Shown here one piece after another: positions 34,301-42,300 of a DNA stretch of 64,000 nt. Position numbers and translations under genes: made by a program. How positions within the stretch are numbered: the first letter of the stretch is position 1; each line of letters opens with the position of its first letter. The stretch comes from JAEYXS01 sp943367715 (lineage in GTDB: Bacteria; Verrucomicrobiota; Verrucomicrobiia; Limisphaerales; JAEYXS01): positions 1 through 64,000 of the forward strand of contig CALRJY020000031.1 in the NCBI GenBank assembly GCA_943367715.1. The letters run 5' to 3'. The notes beneath the pieces were generated by a model. It worked only from the letters and a program-made list of their open reading frames with translations. It made no database searches and was not told the DNA's origin.

Positions 34301-35161
34301 GCGGCGATTGATGGCGGAAGGGCGTTGCGGCTCGCGATCAATGACGAGGCGCAAGGTCTCCAAGGGAGAATCCGCGCGGAAGGGCGGATGGCCGGTGAGT
34401 AATTGATAGAGCACCGCACCGAGGCCGTAGACATCGACCGCAGTAGTGAGCTTGAAGCCCTTGCCCTCCGCTTGCTCCGGCGACATGTAGTTCGGCGTGC
34501 CGATGATCTCGCCGGTGACGGTGAGGTTCTCACCGGCATCCACGCGCTTGGCGAGGCCGAAGTCGGTGATGTGCGGTTCGCCCTGGTTATCGAGGAGAAT
34601 GTTATCCGGCTTAAGATCGCGATGCAGGATGCCGTGCTGATGGGCGAAGTGAACGGCGCGGGCGACCTTGGCCATCAGGATGGCGGAAGCGTGAGGGTCC
34701 GGCGTGAACCGCTTCATGTGTTCATCGAGGCTGCCGCCCTCGATATAACGCATGCTAAAGAACAATTGGCCGTCATGCTCGCCGACTTCGTAAATGGGAA
34801 CGATGTTCGGATGGTCGAGATTCGCGACGGCTTCGGCCTCGGCACGGAAGCGTTTCATCTGGTCCTCACCGGCGAGGAGACCGGCGAGGATGGTCTTCAG
34901 GGCAACGGTGCGGTTCAGCTTGATCTGGCGTGCCTTGTAGATGGCGCCCATGCCGCCTTGGGCGATGCCTTCAAGGAGTTCGTAATCGCCGAAGCGGCGG
35001 ATCTGATTGCTCTTCAAACCCGCTTCGGTGACGAGCTCACGCATCTTGCCCAGGTCGAGCTGGATGGTGGGATGCGGAGTGCGAGGCGGCGTGTTCGGGG
35101 ACGCGCCGCCAGCCGGAGTCGGAGTGGACTCTGGTGCAATTGGCTCGTCGCGCTCGCCCAT
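31295..35161 (-). CDS. Transmembrane Ser/Thr protein kinase with WD40 propellers
   Basis: About 1288 residues. The kinase domain (about 45-310) has the Gly loop GIAQGGMGAIYKA, VALK lysine, catalytic HRDLKPDN (about residue 180), DFGLA and GTPNYMSPEQAEG. One membrane helix (VALLAVTTFFGLCTLLGVILV, about 345-365) and a coiled stretch rich in K/E/A follow. Roughly 16 WD40 repeats of ~42 residues then come in two groups separated by a Gly/Lys/Pro-rich linker (about 905-965). The repeats are so alike (TASWDNTAR(V/I)WDATTGK) that recent duplication is likely. Output is probably signalling through membrane-linked kinase activity. The start may be ATG 35161 or GTG 35179. Confidence 0.93.
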   Translation of the reverse strand: MGERDEPIAPESTPTPAGGASPNTPPRTPHPTIQLDLGKMRELVTEAGLKSNQIRRFGDYELLEGIAQGGMGAIYKARQIKLNRTVALKTILAGLLAGEDQMKRFRAEAEAVANLDHPNIVPIYEVGEHDGQLFFSMRYIEGGSLDEHMKRFTPDPHASAILMAKVARAVHFAHQHGILHRDLKPDNILLDNQGEPHITDFGLAKRVDAGENLTVTGEIIGTPNYMSPEQAEGKGFKLTTAVDVYGLGAVLYQLLTGHPPFRADSPLETLRLVIDREPQRPSAINRRVDRDLETICLKCMEKDPQRRYGSAEAVAEDIERWLRKEPIRARPAGYFYRAGKWAVRRPAVALLAVTTFFGLCTLLGVILVNEQRLQKERDFALDQEKAANKERLKAEALAEQSRQRLVRLNIGDGLRLMDEGDASAALLSFVDALRLDEGHKENEEIQRTRIASALRQSPRLIQFWTEDQPIVASAASVNGRFLVTFAGKRARLWDVSTGVALGQPVPLPDNVRSAAVSPDGQQLLLLNDNRTALLWNWRKDKSQPVRLAHDFPVNVATFSANGELVAIAGGQNQNGTARVWSTETGEPVTKSIRIPDDVESITFSADGTKLAVASRDRTATVWNAKTGQAIGKPLRHGGIVRHVSFSPDGLRLVTASEDRTARVWNVMTGEAITPPMQHNDIVTYAEFSPDGSRIATANKDNTGRVWDANTGEPVTPPLAHSTRVARVRFSPDGRRVLTVAEKSARVWDATTGRPITPPLSHSAEILHALFNPDGRSVMIASKDRTIRVWDTPAAQQNSRELPIKGELRQTIFSKDNRLMLAVTDNTMQVWNVMTGEPVSQIFNSSAEILAARFVNNDSAINAISSDQTVRSWEIKTGMEKRNLRMPFSISFAAFSPDSKILFTADMDRKAQLRSIPTVEPTQQPGGGNFKGKKREDRTNAPPFFAGKAPTEGAPPSGERGGMRPGNDNAKTIEHKSRIAYAQFSADSTKVVTASWDNTARVWDATTGKAITPPLEHTDRVVIASFSPDGTKVITASWDNTARIWDATTGKPLSPPLEHTAELTLASFSPDGRFVITASADNTARVWNASIGDAVTPFLQHNGWVVAATFSPDSTRVVTASWDNTARIWDTFTGAPITPPLLHRDRVDHASFTQDGRILFTASADGTTRLWDFTPDARPIDDIAPLAQLLSGRRLDNTGSLVAVSAPKLAEHWDILRQKYPQQFSVKADEIVAWHSEEAEICEQTQSWFAAVFHLNWLVENDPKKDDTLKKRRDTAQAKLREAGAAAQP

Positions 35162-35393
35162 GGTTGTATCGCTTCGCACTGTAAAGAGAGTGTTCGCCTA
35201 TGTCAGCAAAAAGGACGTCCGCCCCAGCGCGGGTATTCGCCTGTCCCAGAAGATAAGACGCCGGAAACTGGGGAAAGTTGCGGGGCGGGAAATAAAGATT
35301 TTTTGGGTGAACGAAAAGGGGGCGAGGGACGTCAAAGGTGGAAGCGATGCGCTATCCTGTCGCGTTTACTTTTATTCTCACTCCTCACCCTCA

Positions 35394-35420
35394 GTCCCTC
35401 TCCTCGTTGAGAGGAGAGGG
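35394..35420. repeat. Palindromic dispersed repeat (CCCTCTCCTC type)
   Basis: A perfect 10-base stem, CCCTCTCCTC (35396-35405) with GAGGAGAGGG (35411-35420), loop GTTGA. It is preceded by CTCCTCACCCTCAGT, the complement-like form of the sequence at 61462-61481 and 61606-61625. It belongs to the same class of dispersed hairpin as those in the lipoprotein gene near 61.5 kb. Confidence 0.65.
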
Positions 35421-35474
35421 ATGAGCGATGGATGTCTTTAAACAGTCAGATTTTGTGGGCTGTCGGATGTTGAA

Positions 35475-35504
35475 GCGGCTTAAAAGCCGCGCTCCTTTAG
35501 CGCG
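35475..35504. repeat. Overlapping hairpins at the 3' end of the M28 peptidase gene
   Basis: GCGGCTT (35475-35481) pairs with AAGCCGC (35484-35490), and CGCGCT (35488-35493) pairs with AGCGCG (35499-35504), so the two stems compete. The stop codon of the peptidase (TAA, complement of 35497-35499) lies inside. It may work as a terminator or transcript stabiliser, but the form is that of a dispersed palindromic element that has landed on the gene end. Confidence 0.6.
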
Positions 35505-36855
35505 GTAAAGGTTCTGCTGAGTTCGCCAGGGACCAGACCATGATGGCGAGGGCGGCGGTGCAGTCGTTGAGGTCTTTTGGGGAGACTTTGTCCACGGTGT
35601 CGGCGGCGGTGTGGTGGTACCAAAAGTATTTTTCGCGGGCGACTTCGAGGTGCATGGCGGGGACGCCACCGACGAGGAGTTGGAGGACATCAGTGCCGCG
35701 GCAGCCGAATTCCATCTGCGTGGCACCGACGGGTTCGAGGAGCGGGGCGATGCCTTTCAAGGCCGTCATGGCTTTCTCACTGCCAGTGAGGCCGAAGCCG
35801 GTGGGTTTGAAGATGCCGCTATCGCTTTCGATGGCGGCGACGTGTTTGGCGAGTGCGTTAGTATAAGCTGCGACGTAGGCTTTGGCACCGCGGACGCCGT
35901 TTTCTTCGTTCGTCCAGAAGACCACTCGGATGGTGCGGCGAGGCTTTAAACCGGAGGCCATAATCAAGCGGGCGGATTCCCAAGCGGCGATGCAACCGCC
36001 GCCGTCGTCTTGCGCACCTTGGCCGATATCCCAGGAATCAATATGGCCGCTGACGAGGACGATCTCATCGGGTTTTTCGCTGCCGGGTATTTCAGCGATG
36101 ACATTGCGGGAGAGTCCGTCGGGTAAGGTCCGGGCCTCCATCTTCAAGCGCAGCACGGGGGATTCGCCACGGTCTTGGAGGCGCTGGAGCATTTCGGCGT
36201 CTTCAATGGTGATGGCGGCGTGGGGAATCTTCGGCACAGTATCATCGTAGGCCATGTTGCCGGTATGGGGTGTCTGCAATGAGATGGGGGTGATGGAGCG
36301 GACTAGGCTGGCGATGGCTCCCGCGCGACCGGCCTCAATGGCACCGCGAGTGCGGACGGCGACGGTCTTGTGGTAGTCGTCGTAGGGGACATTGAAGACC
36401 ACGATGCGACCGATGGCTTCGACTTTTCGTTGGGCGAGTTCCTCAAAGCTTCTGACGACGAAGACTCTCGCGGTGATTCCGTCTTTGGGTGGAGCGATGC
36501 TGCCACCGAGCCCGAGCATGGGTAAAGATTGACGGCGTGGGCCAATGAGTTCCAAGGATTCTTGACCACGGACCCAGCGAGGAATGACGACGGGCTCACC
36601 GCGGACGTTGACGAAACCGTCACGCTTCATCTCGGATATGATCCAATCGATGGAATTTTCCAAATTAGTAGAACCACTGAAGCGGGGACCGAAGGTGTCG
36701 CACATATACGCCAGACGGGCATAGGCGTTAGTGGAGGATGTAGCGGCGGTGAGGAGGGTTTTCGCGGCGGCTTGATCGGGGTGATTGGCGGCGCGGGCGG
36801 TGAAGGAGAGCGCGAGGGTAATTAGGGCGAAGAAGATTGGGCGCGCGTATGACAT
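35497..36855 (-). CDS. Secreted M28-family metallopeptidase (carboxypeptidase Q-like)
   Basis: A 452-residue exported peptidase with a signal peptide (FFALITLALSFTARA, ends near 22), a protease-associated insert (about 110-230, GRIVVFNVPYDDYHKT) and an M28 core. Zinc and catalytic residues are visible in VLVSGHIDSWDIGQGAQDDGGG, VVFWTNEENGVRGAKAYV, AIESDSGIFKP and YFWYHHTAADT. It resembles carboxypeptidase Q/PGCP enzymes that release amino acids from peptides. The C-terminal PLPR and stop come from a palindromic repeat, so the ancestral end may have differed slightly. Confidence 0.92.
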   Translation of the reverse strand: MSYARPIFFALITLALSFTARAANHPDQAAAKTLLTAATSSTNAYARLAYMCDTFGPRFSGSTNLENSIDWIISEMKRDGFVNVRGEPVVIPRWVRGQESLELIGPRRQSLPMLGLGGSIAPPKDGITARVFVVRSFEELAQRKVEAIGRIVVFNVPYDDYHKTVAVRTRGAIEAGRAGAIASLVRSITPISLQTPHTGNMAYDDTVPKIPHAAITIEDAEMLQRLQDRGESPVLRLKMEARTLPDGLSRNVIAEIPGSEKPDEIVLVSGHIDSWDIGQGAQDDGGGCIAAWESARLIMASGLKPRRTIRVVFWTNEENGVRGAKAYVAAYTNALAKHVAAIESDSGIFKPTGFGLTGSEKAMTALKGIAPLLEPVGATQMEFGCRGTDVLQLLVGGVPAMHLEVAREKYFWYHHTAADTVDKVSPKDLNDCTAALAIMVWSLANSAEPLPR

Positions 36856-37029
36856 GGAGGAATTGAAAGGGATAGGAGGCCAAGGGGCAAGGCATGAGTG
36901 AAGCGCATGGTGTCATGTGTAACTGGGGGATGACGGAATTCGGCTCTGGTCTAATGGCAGTGGCCCGTGTTTTTTGGATTTATATATCGCCATTGTGAGG
37001 TGAGGAGAGTGTAGTGGGGTGCCTGCAAA

Positions 37030-37052
37030 ATTCCGGGCATTTTGCCCGGAAT
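37030..37052. promoter_or_regulatory. Perfect hairpin just upstream of the EF-hand gene
   Basis: ATTCCGGGCA (37030-37039) pairs fully with TGCCCGGAAT (37043-37052), loop TTT. No T-run follows, so it is not an intrinsic terminator. It ends at the base before the candidate ribosome site GGAAGG (37053-37058) of the gene at 37069, where it could shield or expose translation initiation or be an operator palindrome. Confidence 0.55.
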
Positions 37053-37068
37053 GGAAGGCGCAAAACTA

Positions 37069-38301
37069 ATGAAGGCAATTTTCTCACGGCGGGATTTTTC
37101 CACATCACTTTGTCTCCGTCTGGGAATCATCGTGCTGGCATCCTTTGCAGCCATCAACTTGAAGGCGGCGGGTTTGGATGCGAAGACGGTGGATGCCGAG
37201 TTATTCGAAGCGTTTGATCTGAGCAAGAACGGCTATCTTAGCGGCACGGAGATTACGCCCGCTGTGAGCAAGTATGATACGAATGGAGATGGGCGCGTGG
37301 TGTTTGAGGAGTTCAGTGCGGGTCGGGAAAAGGATCGCGCTGCCAAGCCGGCTGTGGTGGTGCCAACGAATGTGGTTATCGCGGCACCAGCGCCTGCGAA
37401 GGCAGTGGTGGCAGCACCGGCGGGGGTGTTAACGCCGCGGCCAGCGCCGATGCCGGAGCTACCGCCGATGAAAGCGAAGTCCGGACTGATCAGCGGACGT
37501 GCGGTGTATATGGACGGGCGACCGATGGAGGCTTTCAAAGCGACAGCACTGGGCTGGGCGGGGGAGATTCATCTGGGACCATCGGGATCAATACCGAGCC
37601 TGGGACAGGTGGATGGCAAGGATGGGAAATTTGAGATTGTGCCGACGAGCTCGTTTGATCGGAAAAAAGTCCTGAAGGAGGCGCTGGTGACGGTATTACG
37701 AGCGGATGCGCTGCTGACTTACAAGGACCGGAAGTATCGGATCGCCATGCATCCGCTGGATGGTTTGCTGGATGGTTCGGACAAGGCGGCGTTCCGAGGT
37801 GAAACGGAAAAGGGTGTGGTACGGGATTTTGTGCTGAAGGTGCAAGGACCCAAGCGGGGCTTTGAAAAGAATACGCCGCCCAAAGACTCGCATCGCAATG
37901 AAAGGAGTGATCCGGGGTACAATTCTTTTTATGGCGGGACAGTTTGCCTGGATCTGGATCATCGGGTGGGGCAGAAGCCGGAGATGAAGGTGATGAAAGG
38001 CTCGGTGATCAAGGCGACGTTCACACCCGCGGGAACGCTGCTGGACGGTTCCCCATCACGGATCATCGTCCGGACACTGCCGGTCCTGGAGGAGAGCATG
38101 ATCGGTTATTACTTCTATTTCCGGGACATCCCACTGGGGGATTATACGGCCACGGTGGAGCTCACGAAGCCGGATGGGCAGACGTATCCGTTGCGCACGA
38201 AGGTGCTGGGTTCACCGTGGGGGGAATCGACATCGATGGTTTTTGCACCGTTCGATACGATCAATCATGTGGAGCAGTTTGCGTTGTTTGCGGTGCCGTG
38301 A
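37069..38301 (+). CDS. Exported EF-hand domain protein
   Basis: A 410-residue protein with a signal peptide (LCLRLGIIVLASFAAINLKAAG, ends near 35) and a pair of EF-hand-like calcium loops: DLSKNGYLSGTE and DTNGDGRVVFEE (about 57-90). A low-complexity Ala/Pro/Val linker (about 100-150) follows, then a beta-rich C-terminal region (about 150-410, with VDGKDGKFEIVP, TFTPAGTLLDGSPSR and GDYTATVELTKPDGQTY) that looks like carboxypeptidase-regulatory or transthyretin-like domains. ATG 37069 is chosen because GGAAGG lies ten bases before it; ATG 37051 and TTG 37042 are also in frame. Confidence 0.82.
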   Translation: MKAIFSRRDFSTSLCLRLGIIVLASFAAINLKAAGLDAKTVDAELFEAFDLSKNGYLSGTEITPAVSKYDTNGDGRVVFEEFSAGREKDRAAKPAVVVPTNVVIAAPAPAKAVVAAPAGVLTPRPAPMPELPPMKAKSGLISGRAVYMDGRPMEAFKATALGWAGEIHLGPSGSIPSLGQVDGKDGKFEIVPTSSFDRKKVLKEALVTVLRADALLTYKDRKYRIAMHPLDGLLDGSDKAAFRGETEKGVVRDFVLKVQGPKRGFEKNTPPKDSHRNERSDPGYNSFYGGTVCLDLDHRVGQKPEMKVMKGSVIKATFTPAGTLLDGSPSRIIVRTLPVLEESMIGYYFYFRDIPLGDYTATVELTKPDGQTYPLRTKVLGSPWGESTSMVFAPFDTINHVEQFALFAVP

Positions 38302-38309
38302 GATGGGTG

Positions 38310-38663
38310 TCAATCGCAGCAGCCGAAGATGGGTTCGCTCAAGGCTAGGGCTCGCTGGGAGAAGGTGTGAAATTCCTGCACGGTGAGAAAAAGGGGAGTG
38401 CGAGAGTTCAAATGATGCAGGACGTAGATCAGTTCTGAACCCAAGGGCGGCAATTCAACGGCTTCGTATCGGCAATCGGTGTAGAAGTTCTGCATGCGGG
38501 CCAGTAACGGAACATTACGGAGTGAATCAGGCTGATGTTCCAAGAAGGTGAAGAGCTGGGTGTGGCTGGACTCAGACAAGGAGAAAGAATACCCGGCGGT
38601 TTGGTACCGGGAGGTGTCTGAGCCGATGAAGAAATCGAGCGCCATGGGGGGTGATTTTGCCAT
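38310..38663 (-). CDS. Small orphan protein
   Basis: A 117-residue protein beginning MAKSPPMALDFFIGSD and ending EPIFGCCD. It contains LFTFLEHQPDSLRNVPLLARMQNFYTDCRYEAVELPPLGSELIYVLHHL, which reads like a real amphipathic helical protein rather than a frame shadow. The reading frame stays open for a further ~220 codons upstream, but that part crosses a repeat array and has a repeat-like composition, so I place the start at 38663 (38645 is also possible). The function is unknown; the size and style are those of small immunity-like proteins. Confidence 0.45.
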   Translation of the reverse strand: MAKSPPMALDFFIGSDTSRYQTAGYSFSLSESSHTQLFTFLEHQPDSLRNVPLLARMQNFYTDCRYEAVELPPLGSELIYVLHHLNSRTPLFLTVQEFHTFSQRALALSEPIFGCCD

Positions 38664-38734
38664 TTGCGTGAACGTTTCAAAGTCAGAAAAAGGAGAGTTC
38701 AAGACCCTGGGTTCAACGCTGAGAAAGTTCCAAG

Positions 38735-39215
38735 TGTGAGAAAATAGAAATTTTGTCTCCATGGAGCTCACCGGGCGCACCGAAGGCTCACGGTTATCCG
38801 CAAAGGATGGCAGGATGATGAGCATGACGACGGAATTTTGTCCGAGAATAGCGGGGAATAGCGAGGCTAAGGATAACGGGGTGGCTGGGAGATGTGGCAG
38901 GTTGTGGGCATGACAAAAGTGAAATTTAGGGTGAACGGATTGGAACGTAGTGGAACGCAAGGCTAACGGGGATGAACTGGAGCAGATATGGTTTGGGCAT
39001 GAGAAAAAGAAGATTTTGTCTCCACATAACGCATATAACGCATGTAGGCGTAACGGTGGCGGGAACTGGGTGGCAGGATGGGGGCGTAAAGAAAGGAAAG
39101 ACGGAGAAGGCGGAAAAGCGACGGCCAGGATGAACAGACGAAATTTTGTGTGGATGCATTGAGATGTAGTGAGATGCATTGCTAACGGAAGCGGAGATTT
39201 GGTGGCAGAGTGGAG
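38735..39215. repeat. Degenerate array of five ~87-base units with internal doublets
   Basis: Anchor words GAAATTTTGTCTCC and variants occur at about 38747, 38833, 38920, 39010 and 39139. A second anchor (AGG)CTAACGG or its variant follows at about 38788, 38872, 38961, 39047 and 39182. Between the anchors each unit has its own doubled word: CACCG x2, AATAGCG x2, GGAACG x2, ATAACGCAT x2 and TGAGATG x2. After the second anchor most units share G-GGCTGG-A--TGG-GGCAGGATG-like sequence. Flanks are shared while the doubled word is unit-specific. Confidence 0.6.
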
Positions 39216-39248
39216 CATGTGAGAGCGGGGAAAACATCGAAAGAAGGA

Positions 39249-39325
39249 AGGCAGAGCCTCCTGGCCGTCGGCTGGGGTGGGGTCCGCCTCGTCACCTCGG
39301 CGGCTACGGTTCGAGGCCGAGAGCA
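39249..39325. repeat. Second copy of the GCAGAGCCTCCT dispersed repeat
   Basis: GCAGAGCCTCCT, then GTCGGCT and, after an insert with GTCCGCCTCGTCACCTCGGCGG, GGCTACGGTTCGAGG. The order is the same as in the copy at 31271-31306, but this one is longer, as if two variants were joined. Confidence 0.6.
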
Positions 39326-39386
39326 TACGCTAGGCTTGCGGTGAGGTAGGGGAACAGGTTCAGATATGGGGACTAACGGAGAACAC

Positions 39387-42300
39387 ATGATACTGCGCAC
39401 GATGTTGCAGCGGCTCTACGCGAGCCTGATCGCCGGTCCGGGGTTGAACGCGCGGCCGCATAACAGCCGGCAGCGGGTGGACCTGCTGGAGCTGCGGCAT
39501 TTGCAGGGGACGGAGCCAGCGACGGCGTTACGCGATCTGCTGGCGGGGATGGTGGAGTTTCCGGCGAAGGTGAAGGAATTTAGCTGGCCGGATTACCCGG
39601 AAAGCGAATGGTCTGAAGAGCAGCGCACGGCGCGGACGTCCGAAGACAAGCAGAACAAGGTGCTGGGGAAGCTGCGGGACATCGCGGAGGACGCGACGGA
39701 GTATTACAACGATCATGGTGATCAGGCTTTGTTCGTCGGGTTTCCGCTGCTGTCCATTCCAGTGACGCAGGACCGGCAGGGGTTCAAATCTTCACGGATC
39801 CTGGCACCAATCGCGTTTGTGCCGGTGACGTTGAGCGTGCGGCGCGGGATATCGCCGGGGGTGACGCTGACGGTGACGGGTGAGGGGGCGGACCTGGTGA
39901 TGCCGAATCCGGGATTGCTGGCGTGGATCGAGCAGCAGACGGGGCAGACGACTGAGGGACTTTTTGCGGATGAATCGGGGGAGAATCCGTGGCGGGAGAT
40001 CGCGGAGATGATCGCATTGGCGGCGAAGGCAGCGGGGATCGAGGTGCCACCGGTATTTGATGATAAGACGATGTTGCAGGGTGTGCCGAAGACGGATGCC
40101 TTACCGACGAAGGCGGAGATCTTGCCGTGCGCGATCATCGGATTGTTTCCTTTGGTGAATCCGGGGTTGTTGCGGGATACGAAGTGGATGCAGGAAACGG
40201 AGCCGACGCTGGTGAATCCGGTGCAGGCGTTTCTCTCGCCCAAGGCGTTGGAAGAGGCGGAGGAGAATCAATTACCTGAAGCGAAGGAGTGGGATCACGA
40301 AGCGAATGCGGCGAAAGTAAAACGCGATTTCAGTGAGGAACTTTTGGTGACACATGCGGATCCTTGCCAGGCGGAAGCCGTGGCGCATGCACGTCGGAGT
40401 GCGGCTTTGGTCATCCATGGACCACCAGGAACGGGCAAGAGCCAGACGATCGCGAATATCATCGGGGATCATCTGGCACGAGGTGAACGAGTGTTGTTCG
40501 TATGCGATAAACGCACGGCGCTGGATGTGGTGAAGTATCGGCTGGAGAGCATGGGCCTGGGCGGGCTGTGCGGAGTGATCCATGATCCGCAGCGCGATCG
40601 CACACAGCTCTATATGCAGATCCGGCAGAAGCTGGAAGATCTGGCGCAAGATGCAGAATTGCCCGATCCAGCGCGCAAGCTGGGGCAGACGAATATCCGC
40701 CTGAATGACCTGCACGCGGAATTGCGCGGATACTTTGACCGGTTGCACGGCTGTGGTGAGGCAGGGGAATCGTTCCATCAATTGTGCGGTGAATGGTGGC
40801 TGGCACGGGAGAAGGGTGGGGTGGATTTACCGGAGGTGGAAGGATTGACGGAGCAGGATTTGATGACGCATCGCACAGATGCGGAGGAAATCTTAAGGCG
40901 CGCACTGACGGCGCGGTGGCCGGAGAGTCCGTATCGCGGGCGATTGGGCATGACGCTTTCGGAGTGGCTGGCGAGCCGGCCAGCGGAGATCAAAGGGAAG
41001 CTGGAGAAGTCGGTGGTGGCGGCAAAGATTGTGGATGAGTGCGGAGTGCCTGGCGGGCAGAGGGGCGGTGCTGGTGATTTGGAAAGTGGTGTGGCTAGTG
41101 GGAGCGCCGCTACTGCCGGCTGGAATCCGGCAGCACATTGCAACGGGCAGGCGAATGGTTTGGTGCATTTGGAGGCGGGTTTTGGGGCGTTGGAACAGGC
41201 GGAGGCGCGTGGGGCTTTGGCGGATTTGCTGGAGGCAGTGGTGAAGCGGGGATTGCCTGAGGTGGCGCTGAAACTGGCGGCGAGCAGCCAATGGCAGCGG
41301 TTTGAGGAAGAGATTTCTAGCCTAGCGAAAGAGGCAGAGCGTTTGGGGCATCCGTTGGAACGGGAGTTGTTTTTACAAATAAAGGGGGCGGTGCCGCCTT
41401 TGGGCGAGGTGGGGCGGCGCTTGCTGGCGCTGGATAACTGGGCGCCGATCGCGGGGAGTTGGACGCGATTCTTTGCGTTCGCGAAGAAGAAGGAAGCGGC
41501 AGCGGCGCTGACACCTTTGGCCTTGCCGATGACGCCGGAAGCGACGGAGCGGGCACGCGTGTTCTATCTGGGACTCAAGGCGCGTTATCTGTGGAGCGAT
41601 CTGCGCGACCGTTTGCTAGGCAAGGAAGCGGCGACATTGCCGACGGATGAGGAGTTGCTGGCGTTCCGCGACGGGTTGCCGGAGGTCATCACGGTGCTCA
41701 AGACGCTCAAGCAGCCGATCTATGCGCTGGTGCAAGCGACAGTGCTGGCGGCGTTACAAGACTTGGCGGGCAAAGGCGCGGTGTGTGTGACGATGTTGCG
41801 GCAATCGGCGGAACGCGCGGAGGCGATCCATGGATTGGAAATGGCGCTGATGGATTCGCAGGTTTTTGCTGACAAAGCGATTGGCGAGCTTTCCGGTGGC
41901 TGGCGGAAAAACGAACTGGCGGCGGAGATTTGCCAACGGTTCGTGGAGTTTTTTGACACGTTGGAAGAAGCGATACGGTTGTCGGACCGTTTGCGTACGT
42001 GCTCGGCGGCGATGCAGCAGGCGGTATCTGAAGCAGCGGTGCGGGGGATGCCGTGGGAGACGGCGGAACCGGCGCTGAAGGCGTCGGTGTTGTCACGCGA
42101 GATACGGAAGAGATTGCGTGAGGATGAAGCGCTGGCGCGAATCGATACGAAACGCGTGGAGGCGGCCTTTGCGGAATTGCTCGAGCGCACGGAAGAGAAG
42201 AAACAGTTGGTGCGCGCAGTGGTGGTGCATCGCTGGCAGAAGGTGTGGCGGGAACGATTGCTGGCCTCAACGGGGTCACGGTTGAATACGTTGGGTGCGT

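Larger units (their letters stand above)
38664..39386. other. Repeat-filled intergenic region before the helicase
   Basis: This 720-base region holds a five-unit array (38735-39215) and a further dispersed-repeat copy (39249-39325). The minus-strand frame stays open through the array because the ~87-base period is a multiple of three, not because it encodes a protein. Confidence 0.55.

Noticed and set aside
34403..35410. 335-codon plus-strand frame antisense to the kinase start
   Set aside because: Shadow of the kinase gene on the opposite strand; no independent signal.
38735..39215. CRISPR array
   Set aside because: Units are degenerate, spacing uneven, the variable part is a doubled word rather than a unique spacer, and no cas gene is present.
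38664..39326. Upstream ~220 codons of the minus-strand frame ending at 38310
   Set aside because: This part runs through the ~87-base repeat array, whose period is a multiple of three; the Ser/Pro/Phe/Leu-rich peptide reflects the repeats, so only the last 117 codons were kept.
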